This document shows positions 41,447 through 50,374 of a stretch of DNA of 64,000 bases, piece by piece. Below the pieces are notes generated by a model, which worked only from the letters and a program-made list of their open reading frames with translations, was not told the DNA's origin and made no database searches. The position numbers were made by a program, and so were the translations under genes. The stretch is from contig CP104100.1 of the NCBI GenBank assembly GCA_025163595.1, positions 3,038,001 to 3,102,000 of the forward strand, written 5' to 3'. Position 1 is the stretch's first letter, and every line of letters begins with the position of its first letter. The stretch is from Phaeobacter sp. G2 (GTDB taxonomy: Bacteria > Pseudomonadota > Alphaproteobacteria > Rhodobacterales > Rhodobacteraceae).

Positions 41447-42028
41447 ATGCCTCCCCCCCGCAAGGTTGACCTGCTCCCCGCTGAGCTGAAGAAATGGCTG
41501 CAAGACGCTCTGAAAGAACGTGGCTTCGCAGGCTATGAGGATCTGGCCGAGGATCTGAATTTCCGCCTGGAAGAAGAAGGCTACGAGCTTCGGATCAAGA
41601 AATCTGCAATCCATAGTTACGGCACCGAGTATGCCGAGTTCGTCAAACACCAGGACGAAGCCAGCGCCTGGGCAGCAGGGTGGATGAACGACAACGGTCT
41701 GGAAGAGGAAGCGCAGCGCCACAACGTGCTGTTCCAAATGATCACCACGCTCGCCTTCAAGGTCATGCGGAGCCAGATGGCCAAGGGCGGCGAAGAAATT
41801 GACCCCAAAGACCTGCACTTCATTGGCAAGTTGATGAAAGACGTGATGGCCAGCTCGGGCATCCGCGAAAAACTCATGGAAGACGAGCGGGGTCGTATTG
41901 AAGCCGCCGCCCGCAAAGCTGCAGCCGCTGAGATGGCCGAGAACCTAGAAGCGGCCACAGAAGAGGCCGGGCTGTCGCCCGAAGCCGCCGACTTCCTGCG
42001 CAAAAAGATCTTGGGAATGCGAAAATGA
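41447..42028 (+). CDS. DUF3486 family protein, probable small terminase (Mu gp27-like)
   Basis: Protein of 193 residues. RKVDLLPAELKKWLQDALKERGFAGYEDLAEDLN (key part VDLLPAELKKWLQDAL) is the DUF3486 helix-turn-helix start, with the rest helical. In Mu-like phages this gene precedes the large terminase and is believed to recognise the packaging site. Its stop overlaps the next gene. Confidence 0.85.
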   Translation: MPPPRKVDLLPAELKKWLQDALKERGFAGYEDLAEDLNFRLEEEGYELRIKKSAIHSYGTEYAEFVKHQDEASAWAAGWMNDNGLEEEAQRHNVLFQMITTLAFKVMRSQMAKGGEEIDPKDLHFIGKLMKDVMASSGIREKLMEDERGRIEAAARKAAAAEMAENLEAATEEAGLSPEAADFLRKKILGMRK

Positions 42029-42339
42029 GCGGTCACATCATCAGGAATTTCTTATTCGAAAGCTACCGGGTCCACGTGGACGAAACCCTTGGCCACCTCT
42101 GGGTCGAACACGACGGCTCAATTTCTTGGGATAAGCTTCAAGAGATCAAGAACCAGGTGTGGGGGAGCGAGACCGCTGCGATTGAAGTTTACCCCCCGCA
42201 AAGCCGCGTCGTGAACAACAAGACAATCCGTCATCTCTGGCGTTTGGGCGAGCACGACTTTTGTCCAGATCTAAGAGGCGGCGCCCCGGCCTCTGATACG
42301 CTTCAATCGCGTTACGAACGCGCCTGGTCTGGAGTTTGA
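42025..42339 (+). CDS. Small phage protein between terminase genes
   Basis: Protein of 104 residues in ATGA overlap with the small terminase gene. YRVHVDETLGHLWVEHDGSISWDKLQEIKNQVWG and YPPQSRVVNNKTIRHLWRLGE (key part YPPQSRVVNNKTIRHLW) resemble a small family of phage proteins with a conserved YPP...VNN...HLWR pattern. Function unknown. Confidence 0.7.
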   Translation: MSGHIIRNFLFESYRVHVDETLGHLWVEHDGSISWDKLQEIKNQVWGSETAAIEVYPPQSRVVNNKTIRHLWRLGEHDFCPDLRGGAPASDTLQSRYERAWSGV

Positions 42340-42342
42340 GAG

Positions 42343-44031
42343 GTGAGCGAAAAAACTGACGTCGCCCCAAAAACGCCGGTCCTCTCTCGTGACCCGGAAA
42401 AGCTACCAGAAACCCTGAACCTGGGCACCGATCTGCCGGAGGATCTCAACCCTCTGGCAGACGGGATTTTGATGGAACATCAAAAGACCTGGCTGGAAGA
42501 CACTAGCGATTTGAAGATCGCCGAAAAGGGCCGCCGTACCGGGATCACATTTGCCGAAGCACTCGGCGACACGATCATCGCGGCCAGCAAGAAATCCGCA
42601 GGCGGCGACAATGTCTTCTACATCGGTGACACCAAGGAAAAGGGTCGCGAGTTCATTGGCTACGTAGCGCATTTTGCAAAGGCGGTCGCTGGAGAGTTGG
42701 TCGAGGTTGAAGAGTATCTCTTTGAGGACAAGCAACCAGACGGCACCACCAAGCACATCAGCGCCTATCGCGCCCGGTTCGCCAGCGGGTTTCGGGTTGA
42801 AGCCCTGTCTTCAAATCCCGCCAACATTCGCGGCCTGCAGGGCATTGTTGTCATTGACGAGGCGGCCTTCCACAAGGACGTCCGCGAGGTCATTGACGCT
42901 GTGAACGCCATGCTGATCTGGGGCGGCAAGGTTCGGATCATCTCCACCCATAACGGGGTTCTCAACCCGTTCAACGAGCTGATCCGGGAAGCTAGAGCAA
43001 AAAAGACCCCCTACGAAGTCCACCACATTCCATTCGGAGACGCGGTCAAGAACGGCCTCTATCGCCGCGTCTGTCTGATGCGAGAAATGGAATGGAGCCA
43101 GGAGGCCCAGGACGAATGGGAAGCCCAGATCCGGGGGGCCTATGGTTCACGCACAGCAGCCATGCGTCAGGAGCTGGACGCCGTCGCGGCCGAGGCAGAA
43201 GGCGCGGCCCTGACCCGAGTTCAAATTGAAGCCTGCACCAAGCAAGGCATCCCCTTCCATCGCTGGCACCAGCCGGACGAGTTCAAGAACGCAAGTGACG
43301 AGATCCGCAAGCGCACCGCAATTGAATGGTGCGAAAAGCACCTAAAGCCGGTCTTGGACAAGCTGGATGAGAACGCCAAGCACATCATGGGAGAAGATTT
43401 TGCGCGCAACGGCGATGCCACGGACATCGTGATTATGGAGATCACGCCGACCCTGGTGCGCGAAACCAAGCTCCTGGTCGAGCTGCGCAATATCCCCTTC
43501 GATCAGCAGCGCGATATTCTCTACTACATCTGCGACCGGGTGCCGAATTTCATCAAAGGGGCTTTGGACAAAACAGGCAATGGCGCCTACCTCGCCGAAG
43601 TCGCGGCCCAGCGGTACGGCGAGCGCATCATCGAGGTGAGCTTGAGCCGCGAATGGTACGCCCGCGAGATGGCCGCTTACATCGAGGCCTTTGGCGACAA
43701 AACCATTGTCCTTTGTGCTCATGAGGATGTTGTCCAGGATCATCAGTCCCTCCAGTTCGTGGACGGCGTGATCAAGGTTCCCAAAGACTTCCGCATGAAA
43801 GGCACCGACGGGCTGAACCGTCACGGTGACAGCGCGGTCGCCAGCGCGCTCGGCTATTTTGCCAGCCGCCAGGACTACTCCGAAACCGACTACCGGGCGG
43901 TCAAATCCCCTGAGGCTTCAACCCGACCGGCGCTGACCGCGCAGGACCGACTGAACCGTAACCGCGCAGCGGACAAAAAGCGAAGCGCCTGGCGTCAGCC
44001 CTTGGGCGCACGGCTGAGAGGAAAGATCTGA
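42343..44031 (+). CDS. Terminase large subunit (Mu gp28-like)
   Basis: DNA-packaging motor and head-filling nuclease; 562 residues. The ATPase loop is EKGRRTGIT (61-69), a variant Walker A as in Mu gp28, and Walker B is VVIDEAAFH (169-177). The nuclease half includes DIVIMEITP and later YGERIIEVSLSREWY and a RNRAADKKR tail. Start is a GTG at 42343. Stop overlaps the portal start. Mu-like packaging is headful starting at the left end and taking some host DNA. Confidence 0.92.
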   Translation: MSEKTDVAPKTPVLSRDPEKLPETLNLGTDLPEDLNPLADGILMEHQKTWLEDTSDLKIAEKGRRTGITFAEALGDTIIAASKKSAGGDNVFYIGDTKEKGREFIGYVAHFAKAVAGELVEVEEYLFEDKQPDGTTKHISAYRARFASGFRVEALSSNPANIRGLQGIVVIDEAAFHKDVREVIDAVNAMLIWGGKVRIISTHNGVLNPFNELIREARAKKTPYEVHHIPFGDAVKNGLYRRVCLMREMEWSQEAQDEWEAQIRGAYGSRTAAMRQELDAVAAEAEGAALTRVQIEACTKQGIPFHRWHQPDEFKNASDEIRKRTAIEWCEKHLKPVLDKLDENAKHIMGEDFARNGDATDIVIMEITPTLVRETKLLVELRNIPFDQQRDILYYICDRVPNFIKGALDKTGNGAYLAEVAAQRYGERIIEVSLSREWYAREMAAYIEAFGDKTIVLCAHEDVVQDHQSLQFVDGVIKVPKDFRMKGTDGLNRHGDSAVASALGYFASRQDYSETDYRAVKSPEASTRPALTAQDRLNRNRAADKKRSAWRQPLGARLRGKI

Positions 44032-45677
44032 TGAAACGAACAACCAAGGTTCTCGGCCCGAGCGGTGCCCCTGTTGAAGTCTCTCTCCTGAAGGAAGAAA
44101 TTTCTGCCGCCCAGATCGGCACGGTTCGCTCTCCAATTTCGGCCTATCCAGCAGACGGGCTTGATCCGGTCAGCCTGGCCAATATCCTGCGCCAGGCTGA
44201 CCAGGGCGATCCGGTGGCCTATTTGGAACTGGCAGAACAGATCGAAGAACGAGACCCTCACTACCTCGCAGTCCTGGGCACCCGCAAAAGAGCGGTCAGC
44301 CAACTTGAGATCACCGTCGAGCCCGGCGGCGAAAGCCCCGAGGAGGTACGCCACGCCGATATGCTCCGGGATTGGTTGAAGCGGGATGAGTTGACGGCCG
44401 AGCTGTTCGAGATCCTAGACGCGGTCGGCAAGGGCTACAGCTTCACAGAAATGGTTTGGGATGTGGACGGAGGCCTCACCTACCCGAGCCGCCTGGAATG
44501 GCGAGACCCACGCTGGTTCCGTTTCAAGCGGGAGGATCTGAAGACACCCGTCATGCTATCCGCCAGCGGGCAAGAAGAACCCCTGCCCGACTTCAAGTTC
44601 ATCTTTGCCCCTATGAAAGCAAAGTCTGGCCTCTACCTGCGCTCCGGCCTGGCCCGCGTCGCAACCTGGACCTGGTTGTTCAAAGCCTACACCCAGCGGG
44701 ACTGGGCAATTTTCACGCAAACCTACGGGCAACCTATCCGGGTCGGAAAATATGGTCCGGGGACGTCTGAAGCCGAGAAAGACACCCTGTTCAACGCTGT
44801 CGCCGATATCGCAGGGGATTGCGCCGCGATCATCCCCGCCAGCATGGCCATTGAATTCATCTCAGCCGACAACGTCGGATCCTCCACCGACCACTACAAA
44901 GAGCGCTGCGTCTGGTTGGATCAGCAGACCTCCAAGGCCGTCCTGGGACAAACCGCCACCACGGACGCAGAAACCGGGGGCATGGGTTCTGGCAAGGAGC
45001 ACCGAGAAGTCCAGGAAGACATCGAGCGCGCAGACGGCCGGTTGCTTTCGGCCATCTTGAACCAGAGCCTGGTTCGTCCTTTCGTGATCATGAACTTCGG
45101 GCCGCAAAGAACCTACCCCAAGCTGGTCATCGCCCGGCCCGAGGCAGAAGACTTGAAAGCATGGAGCGACGCTACGGTTCCATGGGTTCAAGCCGGGCTG
45201 CGGGTTTCCCAGGATGAAGTCCTCAATAAGTTGGGATTGTCTTCACCCAAAAAAGGGGACGTGATTGTGGGCATTTCCTCTGAGAAGCCCCCCGAAGAGA
45301 CGAATGCTGCCCCGGATACTGACGAGAACACCTCTGAGACTGAATTTAAAGGGGGGTTAAAGGGGGTCAAGGCCGATCCCGCGCCCGTTGCCGCACTACA
45401 GGCCGAAACAGCGCCACAGCCCCCCTCTGAGGCGATTTCGCCAATTGAAGCGCTGACGGCCCGTTTTGAAGCAAGCGCCCTGCCGGAAATGCACAAACTC
45501 CTGGGGAGCGTCGAAGTCATGGTCAACGCCTCCACCTCATTGGAAGAGCTGCGCGAAAACCTCCTGTCTGCCTTCCCGGAACTGAACACCCCGGAATTGC
45601 CCGGTGTCATGGCCGCCGCGATCCTTGCGGCTTCCGCCGGCGGCCGCGCCGCAGTCGAGGAAGAAGCCGATGGCTGA
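44031..45677 (+). CDS. Portal protein (DUF935, Mu gp29-like)
   Basis: Forms the ring at the head vertex through which DNA enters; 548 residues. Family segments include DPHYLAVLGTRKRAVSQL, GKGYSFTEMVWD, and RDWAIFTQTYGQPIRVGKYG, all standard for DUF935. A low-complexity Pro/Ala/Glu linker (about residues 425-470) precedes a C-terminal helix bundle. It overlaps terminase and MuF genes on both sides, indicating one tightly coupled operon. Confidence 0.92.
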   Translation: MKRTTKVLGPSGAPVEVSLLKEEISAAQIGTVRSPISAYPADGLDPVSLANILRQADQGDPVAYLELAEQIEERDPHYLAVLGTRKRAVSQLEITVEPGGESPEEVRHADMLRDWLKRDELTAELFEILDAVGKGYSFTEMVWDVDGGLTYPSRLEWRDPRWFRFKREDLKTPVMLSASGQEEPLPDFKFIFAPMKAKSGLYLRSGLARVATWTWLFKAYTQRDWAIFTQTYGQPIRVGKYGPGTSEAEKDTLFNAVADIAGDCAAIIPASMAIEFISADNVGSSTDHYKERCVWLDQQTSKAVLGQTATTDAETGGMGSGKEHREVQEDIERADGRLLSAILNQSLVRPFVIMNFGPQRTYPKLVIARPEAEDLKAWSDATVPWVQAGLRVSQDEVLNKLGLSSPKKGDVIVGISSEKPPEETNAAPDTDENTSETEFKGGLKGVKADPAPVAALQAETAPQPPSEAISPIEALTARFEASALPEMHKLLGSVEVMVNASTSLEELRENLLSAFPELNTPELPGVMAAAILAASAGGRAAVEEEADG

Positions 45678-46821
45678 TGCCTTCGCTGCCACGTTTCGCA
45701 AACCCTTTGCCGAGCAGGTTGCGGCGTTTCGTTTGCGACTTGGTGATCTGGTACCGACCAGCGCCTGGGATGATTTACTCCACAGCGCCCACGACCGGGC
45801 CTTCATGGTTGCAGGGGCCACCAAGGCGGATCTTTTGCAGGATCTGGCAAACGCCGTTGATAAAGCCATTTCTGAAGGCACGGGCCTGGAAGCCTTCAAA
45901 CGGGATTTTAGAGCCGTTGTGGAAAAGCACGGCTGGCACGGCTGGACGGGCGAAGGCACTCCCAAAGGCGAAGCCTGGCGGATGCGCACCATCTACCGAA
46001 CCAACATGCGCACCAGCTACATGGCGGGTCGCCTGGCGCAATTGCGCGACGGCAATTTTCCTCTTTGGGTCTACCGCCACGGCGGATCCGCTGACCCACG
46101 CCCGCAGCATCTGGCCTGGGACGGCCTCATTCTGGAAGCGGCTCACCTGTTCTGGCAAACGCACTACCCGCCCAACGAATGGGGCTGCTCCTGCCGGGTC
46201 TTCGGCGCGCGTTCCCTAAAGGCTGCGATCCGTCGCGGCGGCAAGCCCTCGGTGAAGCTGCAGCCAAACTGGAACGAGCCGGATCCTAAAACCGGCACCC
46301 CTCCTGGGGTTGGCAAAGGTTGGGCCTACGCTCCGGGCAATTCCGTCAGCGAAACCGTTCTTCAGCTCCGCGACAAACTTGAAGCCTTGAACGATCGTCC
46401 GTCCTCTGACCTCATTCAAAGCTGGATCACCGGAGGGCCTTTCGAGACCTGGTTCAAAGATCCAAAAGGAAATTTCCCCTTGGTCCGCCTCCGCCAGGAA
46501 GACGCCAAGGCAATCGGTTCGCAACGCCTGGTCGCGGACGTCTCGCCCCAAACAGCCGCAAAACAAATCAGGGAGCACCCGGAGCTGCTACCTGCAGACT
46601 ATGCGCAGGCTCAGGCAACGGTCTCCCAAGCCACGCGGAGAATTCAAGACGGCCCTCAGAATTTGATTTTCGTCCGCGAAGCCACAGATGGGGGCCACGT
46701 CCTAATCGTGAAAGCAACGCAAACCGGCCAAGGCCTCTTTGTCACCAGCTTTAGGCGGCTAAGCCGAGAAGCCGCCAAACGGGACCGCGAATTATTGCGC
46801 TTGGAAAAAAAGGGAAGGTAA
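45670..46821 (+). CDS. Head morphogenesis protein (Mu gpF-like minor head protein)
   Basis: Protein of 383 residues with ATG at 45670 overlapping the portal end. MRTIYRTNMRTSYMAGRLAQ, ADPRPQHLAWDGLILEA and PPNEWGCSCRVFG are the hallmarks of the phage_Mu_F domain. The C-terminal 180 residues extend beyond the MuF domain and include FDxxT-less region with IREHPELLPADYAQAQ, of unknown role. Possibly an ejected or portal-associated protein. Confidence 0.9.
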   Translation: MADAFAATFRKPFAEQVAAFRLRLGDLVPTSAWDDLLHSAHDRAFMVAGATKADLLQDLANAVDKAISEGTGLEAFKRDFRAVVEKHGWHGWTGEGTPKGEAWRMRTIYRTNMRTSYMAGRLAQLRDGNFPLWVYRHGGSADPRPQHLAWDGLILEAAHLFWQTHYPPNEWGCSCRVFGARSLKAAIRRGGKPSVKLQPNWNEPDPKTGTPPGVGKGWAYAPGNSVSETVLQLRDKLEALNDRPSSDLIQSWITGGPFETWFKDPKGNFPLVRLRQEDAKAIGSQRLVADVSPQTAAKQIREHPELLPADYAQAQATVSQATRRIQDGPQNLIFVREATDGGHVLIVKATQTGQGLFVTSFRRLSREAAKRDRELLRLEKKGR

Positions 46822-46942
46822 CGCAGGCGGCGGGGCCTCCCACCCGGTCGAAACCGGAAACCCCGCATAGCGCTCCAGGCCAAAGACCTGTGCTACGGCC
46901 GGGAGAATATCACCGCGTCACGCCTGCAAGGAGAAGATAGCC

Positions 46943-47434
46943 ATGAACGGCCTAGTTTTCAACACAGACACCCTTGACCCATTGCTGCTCGCCCTCCTAG
47001 AGGCGACCGGCGATATGACAGGCTTCATGCAAGACGCGGGCGAACTCCTGCTTTCCTCCACCCAAGACCGAGTTTTGCGCGGGCAGCAACCAGACGGGGC
47101 ATCCTTCGCGCCGAGATCCCCCGCGACGCTAAAACGCTACGCCAAGCTCGGGCTGAGCTTCGGTGCCCCTCTAAACGTCACTGGCGACATGAGGAACCAC
47201 CTGCATTATGAGGCCGACAAAGACAGTGTTGAGTACGGCTCAAACGCAATCCAATCGGCGGTGATGCAATTCGGTGCGGCCAAGGGCGCGTTTGGCACCG
47301 CTTCCAATGGGTCTTCAATCCCCTGGGGGAATATCCCGGCCCGGCCTTTCATCGGGATCTCCGAAGAAGACGAAACCAACCTAGCGCTCGAGCTGGAAGA
47401 ATGGCTGGAACGCGCTGCAGATAGTCGGGGTTGA
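46943..47434 (+). CDS. Virion morphogenesis protein (Mu gpG-like)
   Basis: Protein of 163 residues from the phage virion morphogenesis/tail completion family. Typical parts: RVLRGQQPDGASFAPRSPATLKRY, which combines the QQPDG and the later GNIPARPFIGIS segment. AAGGAG lies upstream of the ATG. 120 noncoding bases separate it from the MuF gene. Followed by a strong terminator. Confidence 0.85.
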   Translation: MNGLVFNTDTLDPLLLALLEATGDMTGFMQDAGELLLSSTQDRVLRGQQPDGASFAPRSPATLKRYAKLGLSFGAPLNVTGDMRNHLHYEADKDSVEYGSNAIQSAVMQFGAAKGAFGTASNGSSIPWGNIPARPFIGISEEDETNLALELEEWLERAADSRG

Positions 47435-47483
47435 CCCGCAAGCCAGACCCCGGCAACCTGCCCGAACCATAGCCCTGACACAT

Positions 47484-47510
47484 GCCCGCAAATCGTTGCG
47501 GGCATTTTTT
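47484..47510 (+). terminator. Terminator after the gpG-like gene
   Basis: GCCCGCAA/TTGCGGGC stem with loop ATCG and ATTTTTT, nearly identical to the one at 39538, so it may be a duplicated element. Confidence 0.88.
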
Positions 47511-47526
47511 GTTTGCGAGCTTTGCG

Positions 47527-48588
47527 ATGTTGCCTGTCATGGACAAGCACCTTCTCACTTCAATTAACGCCGTACATGCCGAGCTGCCCTCTTCCCAGGA
47601 AGCGGTAGTCCCGGAATGGGTGCAGCTTCTTCCAACATCGAGCGGCGCGGTGCAGACCTTTGATGCGCGAGGTCCTTACCATGTAGCCGACCCAGAACTG
47701 ATCATCCAAAACAGCTTTGCCGAGGCGGACAAACTGCCCATCGACCAGGACCACGCAATGGATCTGGCTGCAAAGGAAGGCCGCCCGGCCCCGGCGCGCG
47801 GTTGGATCGTTGAAATGCAAGCCCGCGAAGACGGGATTTATGGCCGCGTCGAGTGGACCCCCACCGGGCGCGCCCTTTTGGAAGACCGCGCCTATAGCGG
47901 AATTTCCCCGGTCATTGGCCACCGTTCCACTTCGGACAAGGCCATCGTCATCATTCGCCGTGCCAGCCTGGTCAACCGGCCAAACCTGCGCGGGATGACT
48001 TCCCTCAACCAGGAGACAGACCCCATGTTTCAGCAAACCATCGCCAAGCTGCTCGGCCTCGCCGCCGGGGCCAGCGAAAGCGATATCACCACTGCGTTGA
48101 ACGCCCGACTTGAGACCAGCGAAGATGCGCTGCAGTCCCAGCTAGGCGAGATCGCCACGGCCCTCGGCTGCCCCAGCGACGCCGACGCGGCCACAATCGT
48201 CACAGCGGCCCAAAGCGCGGGCATGGATGAACAGGCCACGATCACGGCCCTGCAGTCCACCGTCACCGAACTCTCTGCCACGGTCACCAGCCTGCAGGCC
48301 GGGACCAAGCTGTCCGCTGCCGAAACCTTTGTCGATTCCGCCATCAAAGAAAAACGCGTCGGCGTCTCGGCAAGCCGGGATCACTTTATCACGCTGCACC
48401 AGCGGGACCCGGAGGGCACCGAGACGCTGATCGGCAAACTGCCCCAGCTCGACGCAACCCACACCGCCATTGTCCCGCCCGCCAGTGGCGACGGGGCAAC
48501 CTCTCTCAATGCTGAAGAAGCCAGCGTTGCAACCCTTCTGGGCCTTACCGACGAGGAAATGGCCGGGAAATCGGAGGCAAGCAAATGA
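47527..48588 (+). CDS. Head maturation protease with fused scaffold (Mu gpI-like)
   Basis: Protein of 353 residues. The N-terminal half fits Mu gpI prohead protease: ARGPYHVADPELIIQNSF, LPIDQDHAMDLAAKEGRPAPARGWI (key part IDQDHAMDLAA with the active-site histidine) and YSGISPVIGHRSTSDKAI, with the nucleophile serine likely in that segment. The C-terminal half (from residue 167) is a helical scaffold, repeated-heptad-like. Start 47527 or 47539 (MDKHL) cannot be decided; no good ribosome site is seen. Confidence 0.88.
   Translation: MLPVMDKHLLTSINAVHAELPSSQEAVVPEWVQLLPTSSGAVQTFDARGPYHVADPELIIQNSFAEADKLPIDQDHAMDLAAKEGRPAPARGWIVEMQAREDGIYGRVEWTPTGRALLEDRAYSGISPVIGHRSTSDKAIVIIRRASLVNRPNLRGMTSLNQETDPMFQQTIAKLLGLAAGASESDITTALNARLETSEDALQSQLGEIATALGCPSDADAATIVTAAQSAGMDEQATITALQSTVTELSATVTSLQAGTKLSAAETFVDSAIKEKRVGVSASRDHFITLHQRDPEGTETLIGKLPQLDATHTAIVPPASGDGATSLNAEEASVATLLGLTDEEMAGKSEASK
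48025..48588 (+). CDS. Nested in-frame scaffold protein (Mu gpZ-like)
   Basis: An internal ATG at 48025 is in frame with the protease and is preceded by AGGAG at 48011-48015, 9 bases upstream. It would make a 187-residue protein comprising only the helical scaffold half (MFQQTIAKLLGLAAGASESD onward). Phage Mu makes its scaffold gpZ from the same kind of internal start inside gene I, so the arrangement is a strong parallel. Confidence 0.65.
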   Translation: MFQQTIAKLLGLAAGASESDITTALNARLETSEDALQSQLGEIATALGCPSDADAATIVTAAQSAGMDEQATITALQSTVTELSATVTSLQAGTKLSAAETFVDSAIKEKRVGVSASRDHFITLHQRDPEGTETLIGKLPQLDATHTAIVPPASGDGATSLNAEEASVATLLGLTDEEMAGKSEASK

Positions 48589-49016
48589 CTGCTCTGACCG
48601 ACAACCGTAACACCCCGCAATCCATCGGTGACAACCGGGTTGGCAAGGCAGTCGCCGGGGTTCGGATCTTTGCCGGGGCAATCGTCATGCGCAACGCAGC
48701 CGGGCTTTTGACCAAAGGCCAGACTGCTGTTGGCCTGGTGGCAGTAGGCCGCGCTGGCGACCACGTGGACAACCGCCTGGGCGTTGATGGCGACCTGGAC
48801 GTGCCCTTCAACGCGGGCTTGTTCCGCTATGCCAACTCTGCAGCCGGTGACGAGATCACCGCAGCGGATATCGGCTCTCTCGCCTATGTGGTGGATGACC
48901 AGACTGTCGCCAAGACCGACGGAACCGGCACCCGCTCCCGCGCAGGCTTTATCGACAATGTTGACGCCCAGGGCGTCTGGGTCCGCTTCGACGAAGCGCT
49001 GACCAACGCGAGCTAA
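48585..49016 (+). CDS. Head decoration or cement protein, DUF2190-like
   Basis: Protein of 143 residues in ATGA overlap with the protease/scaffold gene. ALTDNRNTPQSIGDNRVGKAVAGVRIFAGAIVMRN (key part GVRIFAGAIVMRNAAG), then AADIGSLAYVVDDQTVAKTDGTGTRSRAGFID (key part DIGSLAYVVDDQTV) matches beta-sandwich proteins that stabilise capsids. It sits between scaffold and major head genes as expected. Confidence 0.8.
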   Translation: MTALTDNRNTPQSIGDNRVGKAVAGVRIFAGAIVMRNAAGLLTKGQTAVGLVAVGRAGDHVDNRLGVDGDLDVPFNAGLFRYANSAAGDEITAADIGSLAYVVDDQTVAKTDGTGTRSRAGFIDNVDAQGVWVRFDEALTNAS

Positions 49017-49027
49017 GGAACCCCGCC

Positions 49028-49918
49028 ATGCTTATCACATCACCAGCGCTGAACGCTCTTCGAAAGGGGTTTAAAGCCCATTTTCAAAGCGGCATCGGCC
49101 AGGAGAAAACCCGCTACGGGCGGATCGCCACTACGGTTCTGTCCTCGGCCAGTGAAGAAACCTATGGCTGGCTCGGGGAAATGCCCGAAGTTCGCGAATG
49201 GATCGGCGAACGCCATGTTCACGGCCTGAAAGAACACGACTACGCCATCAAGAACAAAGACTATGAGCTGACCATCGGTGTCGAACGCAACAAAATCAAA
49301 GACGACAATATCGGCGTCTATAAGCCCGTCTTTGAAGGTTTTGGGCGCAAGGTTGCCGCTCATCCCGACAAGCTGGTCTTTGGCCTCCTGAAGGACGGCG
49401 CAAACCAGAAGTGCTATGACGGCCAGAACTTCTTCGATACTGACCACCCGGTTCTGGACGCCGATGGCGAAGTTTACACCGTGTCAAACGACGGTGGCGG
49501 CGCTGGCACACCCTGGTATCTGCTGTGCACCAGCGAAGTGATCAAGCCGATCATCTACCAGGAACGCGAAGCTTTTGACTTCGTGGCCCTGGACAACCCG
49601 AATGACCCGAACGTCTTCAACAACAAGAAGTTCCTCTATGGGACAGACGGTCGTTGCAACGTCGGCTTTGGCTTCTGGCAAACCGCCTTCGTGTCTCGCC
49701 AGCCCCTGACCGCCGCCAATTATGAAGCTGCCCGCGTCGCTGTGCAGTCCATGAAGGGCGACTATGGCGAGCCGCTGAACCTCTCCCCCGACGTGCTGAT
49801 GGTGCCCCCTGCTCTGGAAGGTGCCGCCAACCGTCTGATGAAAAACGACCAGATCGACGGCTCGGACAACGAGTGGAAAGGCACTGCAGAAGTGCTGATG
49901 GTTTCGCGTCTGGCCTAA
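49028..49918 (+). CDS. Major head protein (Mu gpT-like)
   Basis: Main capsid subunit; 296 residues as usual for Mu gpT. LNALRKGFKAHFQSGIGQ, then the conserved WLGEMPEVREWIGERHVHGLKEHDY (key part GEMPEVREWIGER), QNFFDTDHPVLDADG, and LMVPPALEGAANRL are all family traits. HK97-like fold is expected. Confidence 0.93.
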   Translation: MLITSPALNALRKGFKAHFQSGIGQEKTRYGRIATTVLSSASEETYGWLGEMPEVREWIGERHVHGLKEHDYAIKNKDYELTIGVERNKIKDDNIGVYKPVFEGFGRKVAAHPDKLVFGLLKDGANQKCYDGQNFFDTDHPVLDADGEVYTVSNDGGGAGTPWYLLCTSEVIKPIIYQEREAFDFVALDNPNDPNVFNNKKFLYGTDGRCNVGFGFWQTAFVSRQPLTAANYEAARVAVQSMKGDYGEPLNLSPDVLMVPPALEGAANRLMKNDQIDGSDNEWKGTAEVLMVSRLA

Positions 49919-49930
49919 GGAGCAGATCCC

Positions 49931-50314
49931 ATGAACGAACGTGAAACCCTCCTGGCCCGCGCCAAGGAACTCAACATCGCCCACCCGGCCAATATTGGCG
50001 ACGACAAGCTGAAGGCAAAGATTGCTGAAACGGAAGCCGAAGTGAAGGCAAAAGCCGACGCGGATGCCAAAGCAAAAGCCGACGCGGACGCCAAAGCAAA
50101 AGCCGACGCGGACGCCAAAGCAAAAGCCGACGCGGCTGAAAATGGCGAAGCAGATCGGGTTGACCTGGTTGTCGTCAAAGGCCCGGAACGGGGGCGCTGG
50201 CGGATTGGTCGGCACTTCACCCGCGAAGCGGTTGAAATCCCCCGCGACGAGCTGGGCGACGGCGAGCTGAAGGCCTTGGAAGACGACCCCGAGCTTATCG
50301 TCTCCATCGGCTAA
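49931..50314 (+). CDS. FluMu N-terminal-domain protein with KADADAK repeats
   Basis: Protein of 127 residues. The first 35 residues (NERETLLARAKELNIAHPANI) form a short helical domain similar to the FluMu/gp35 N-terminal module, and the C-terminal part (RGRWRIGRHFTREAVEIPRDEL) is a small conserved beta domain. Between them is a lysine/alanine/aspartate coiled-coil made of almost four copies of an 8-residue unit encoded by a 24-bp DNA repeat. It probably lies in the head-to-tail joining region. Confidence 0.75.
   Translation: MNERETLLARAKELNIAHPANIGDDKLKAKIAETEAEVKAKADADAKAKADADAKAKADADAKAKADAAENGEADRVDLVVVKGPERGRWRIGRHFTREAVEIPRDELGDGELKALEDDPELIVSIG
50048..50137 (+). repeat. 24-bp tandem repeat inside the gp35-like gene
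   Basis: Three complete units (50048-50071, 50072-50095, 50096-50119) and a partial fourth of GCAAAAGCCGACGCGGAYGC plus CAAA. Only one base differs among the complete units. The unit is a multiple of three, so gain or loss keeps the frame. Confidence 0.9.
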
Positions 50315-50374
50315 GCCAAGCGGCCGCGCCCCTCTGGCGCGGCCCAAATCTCCACCGTCTGACTAGGGGGCACG

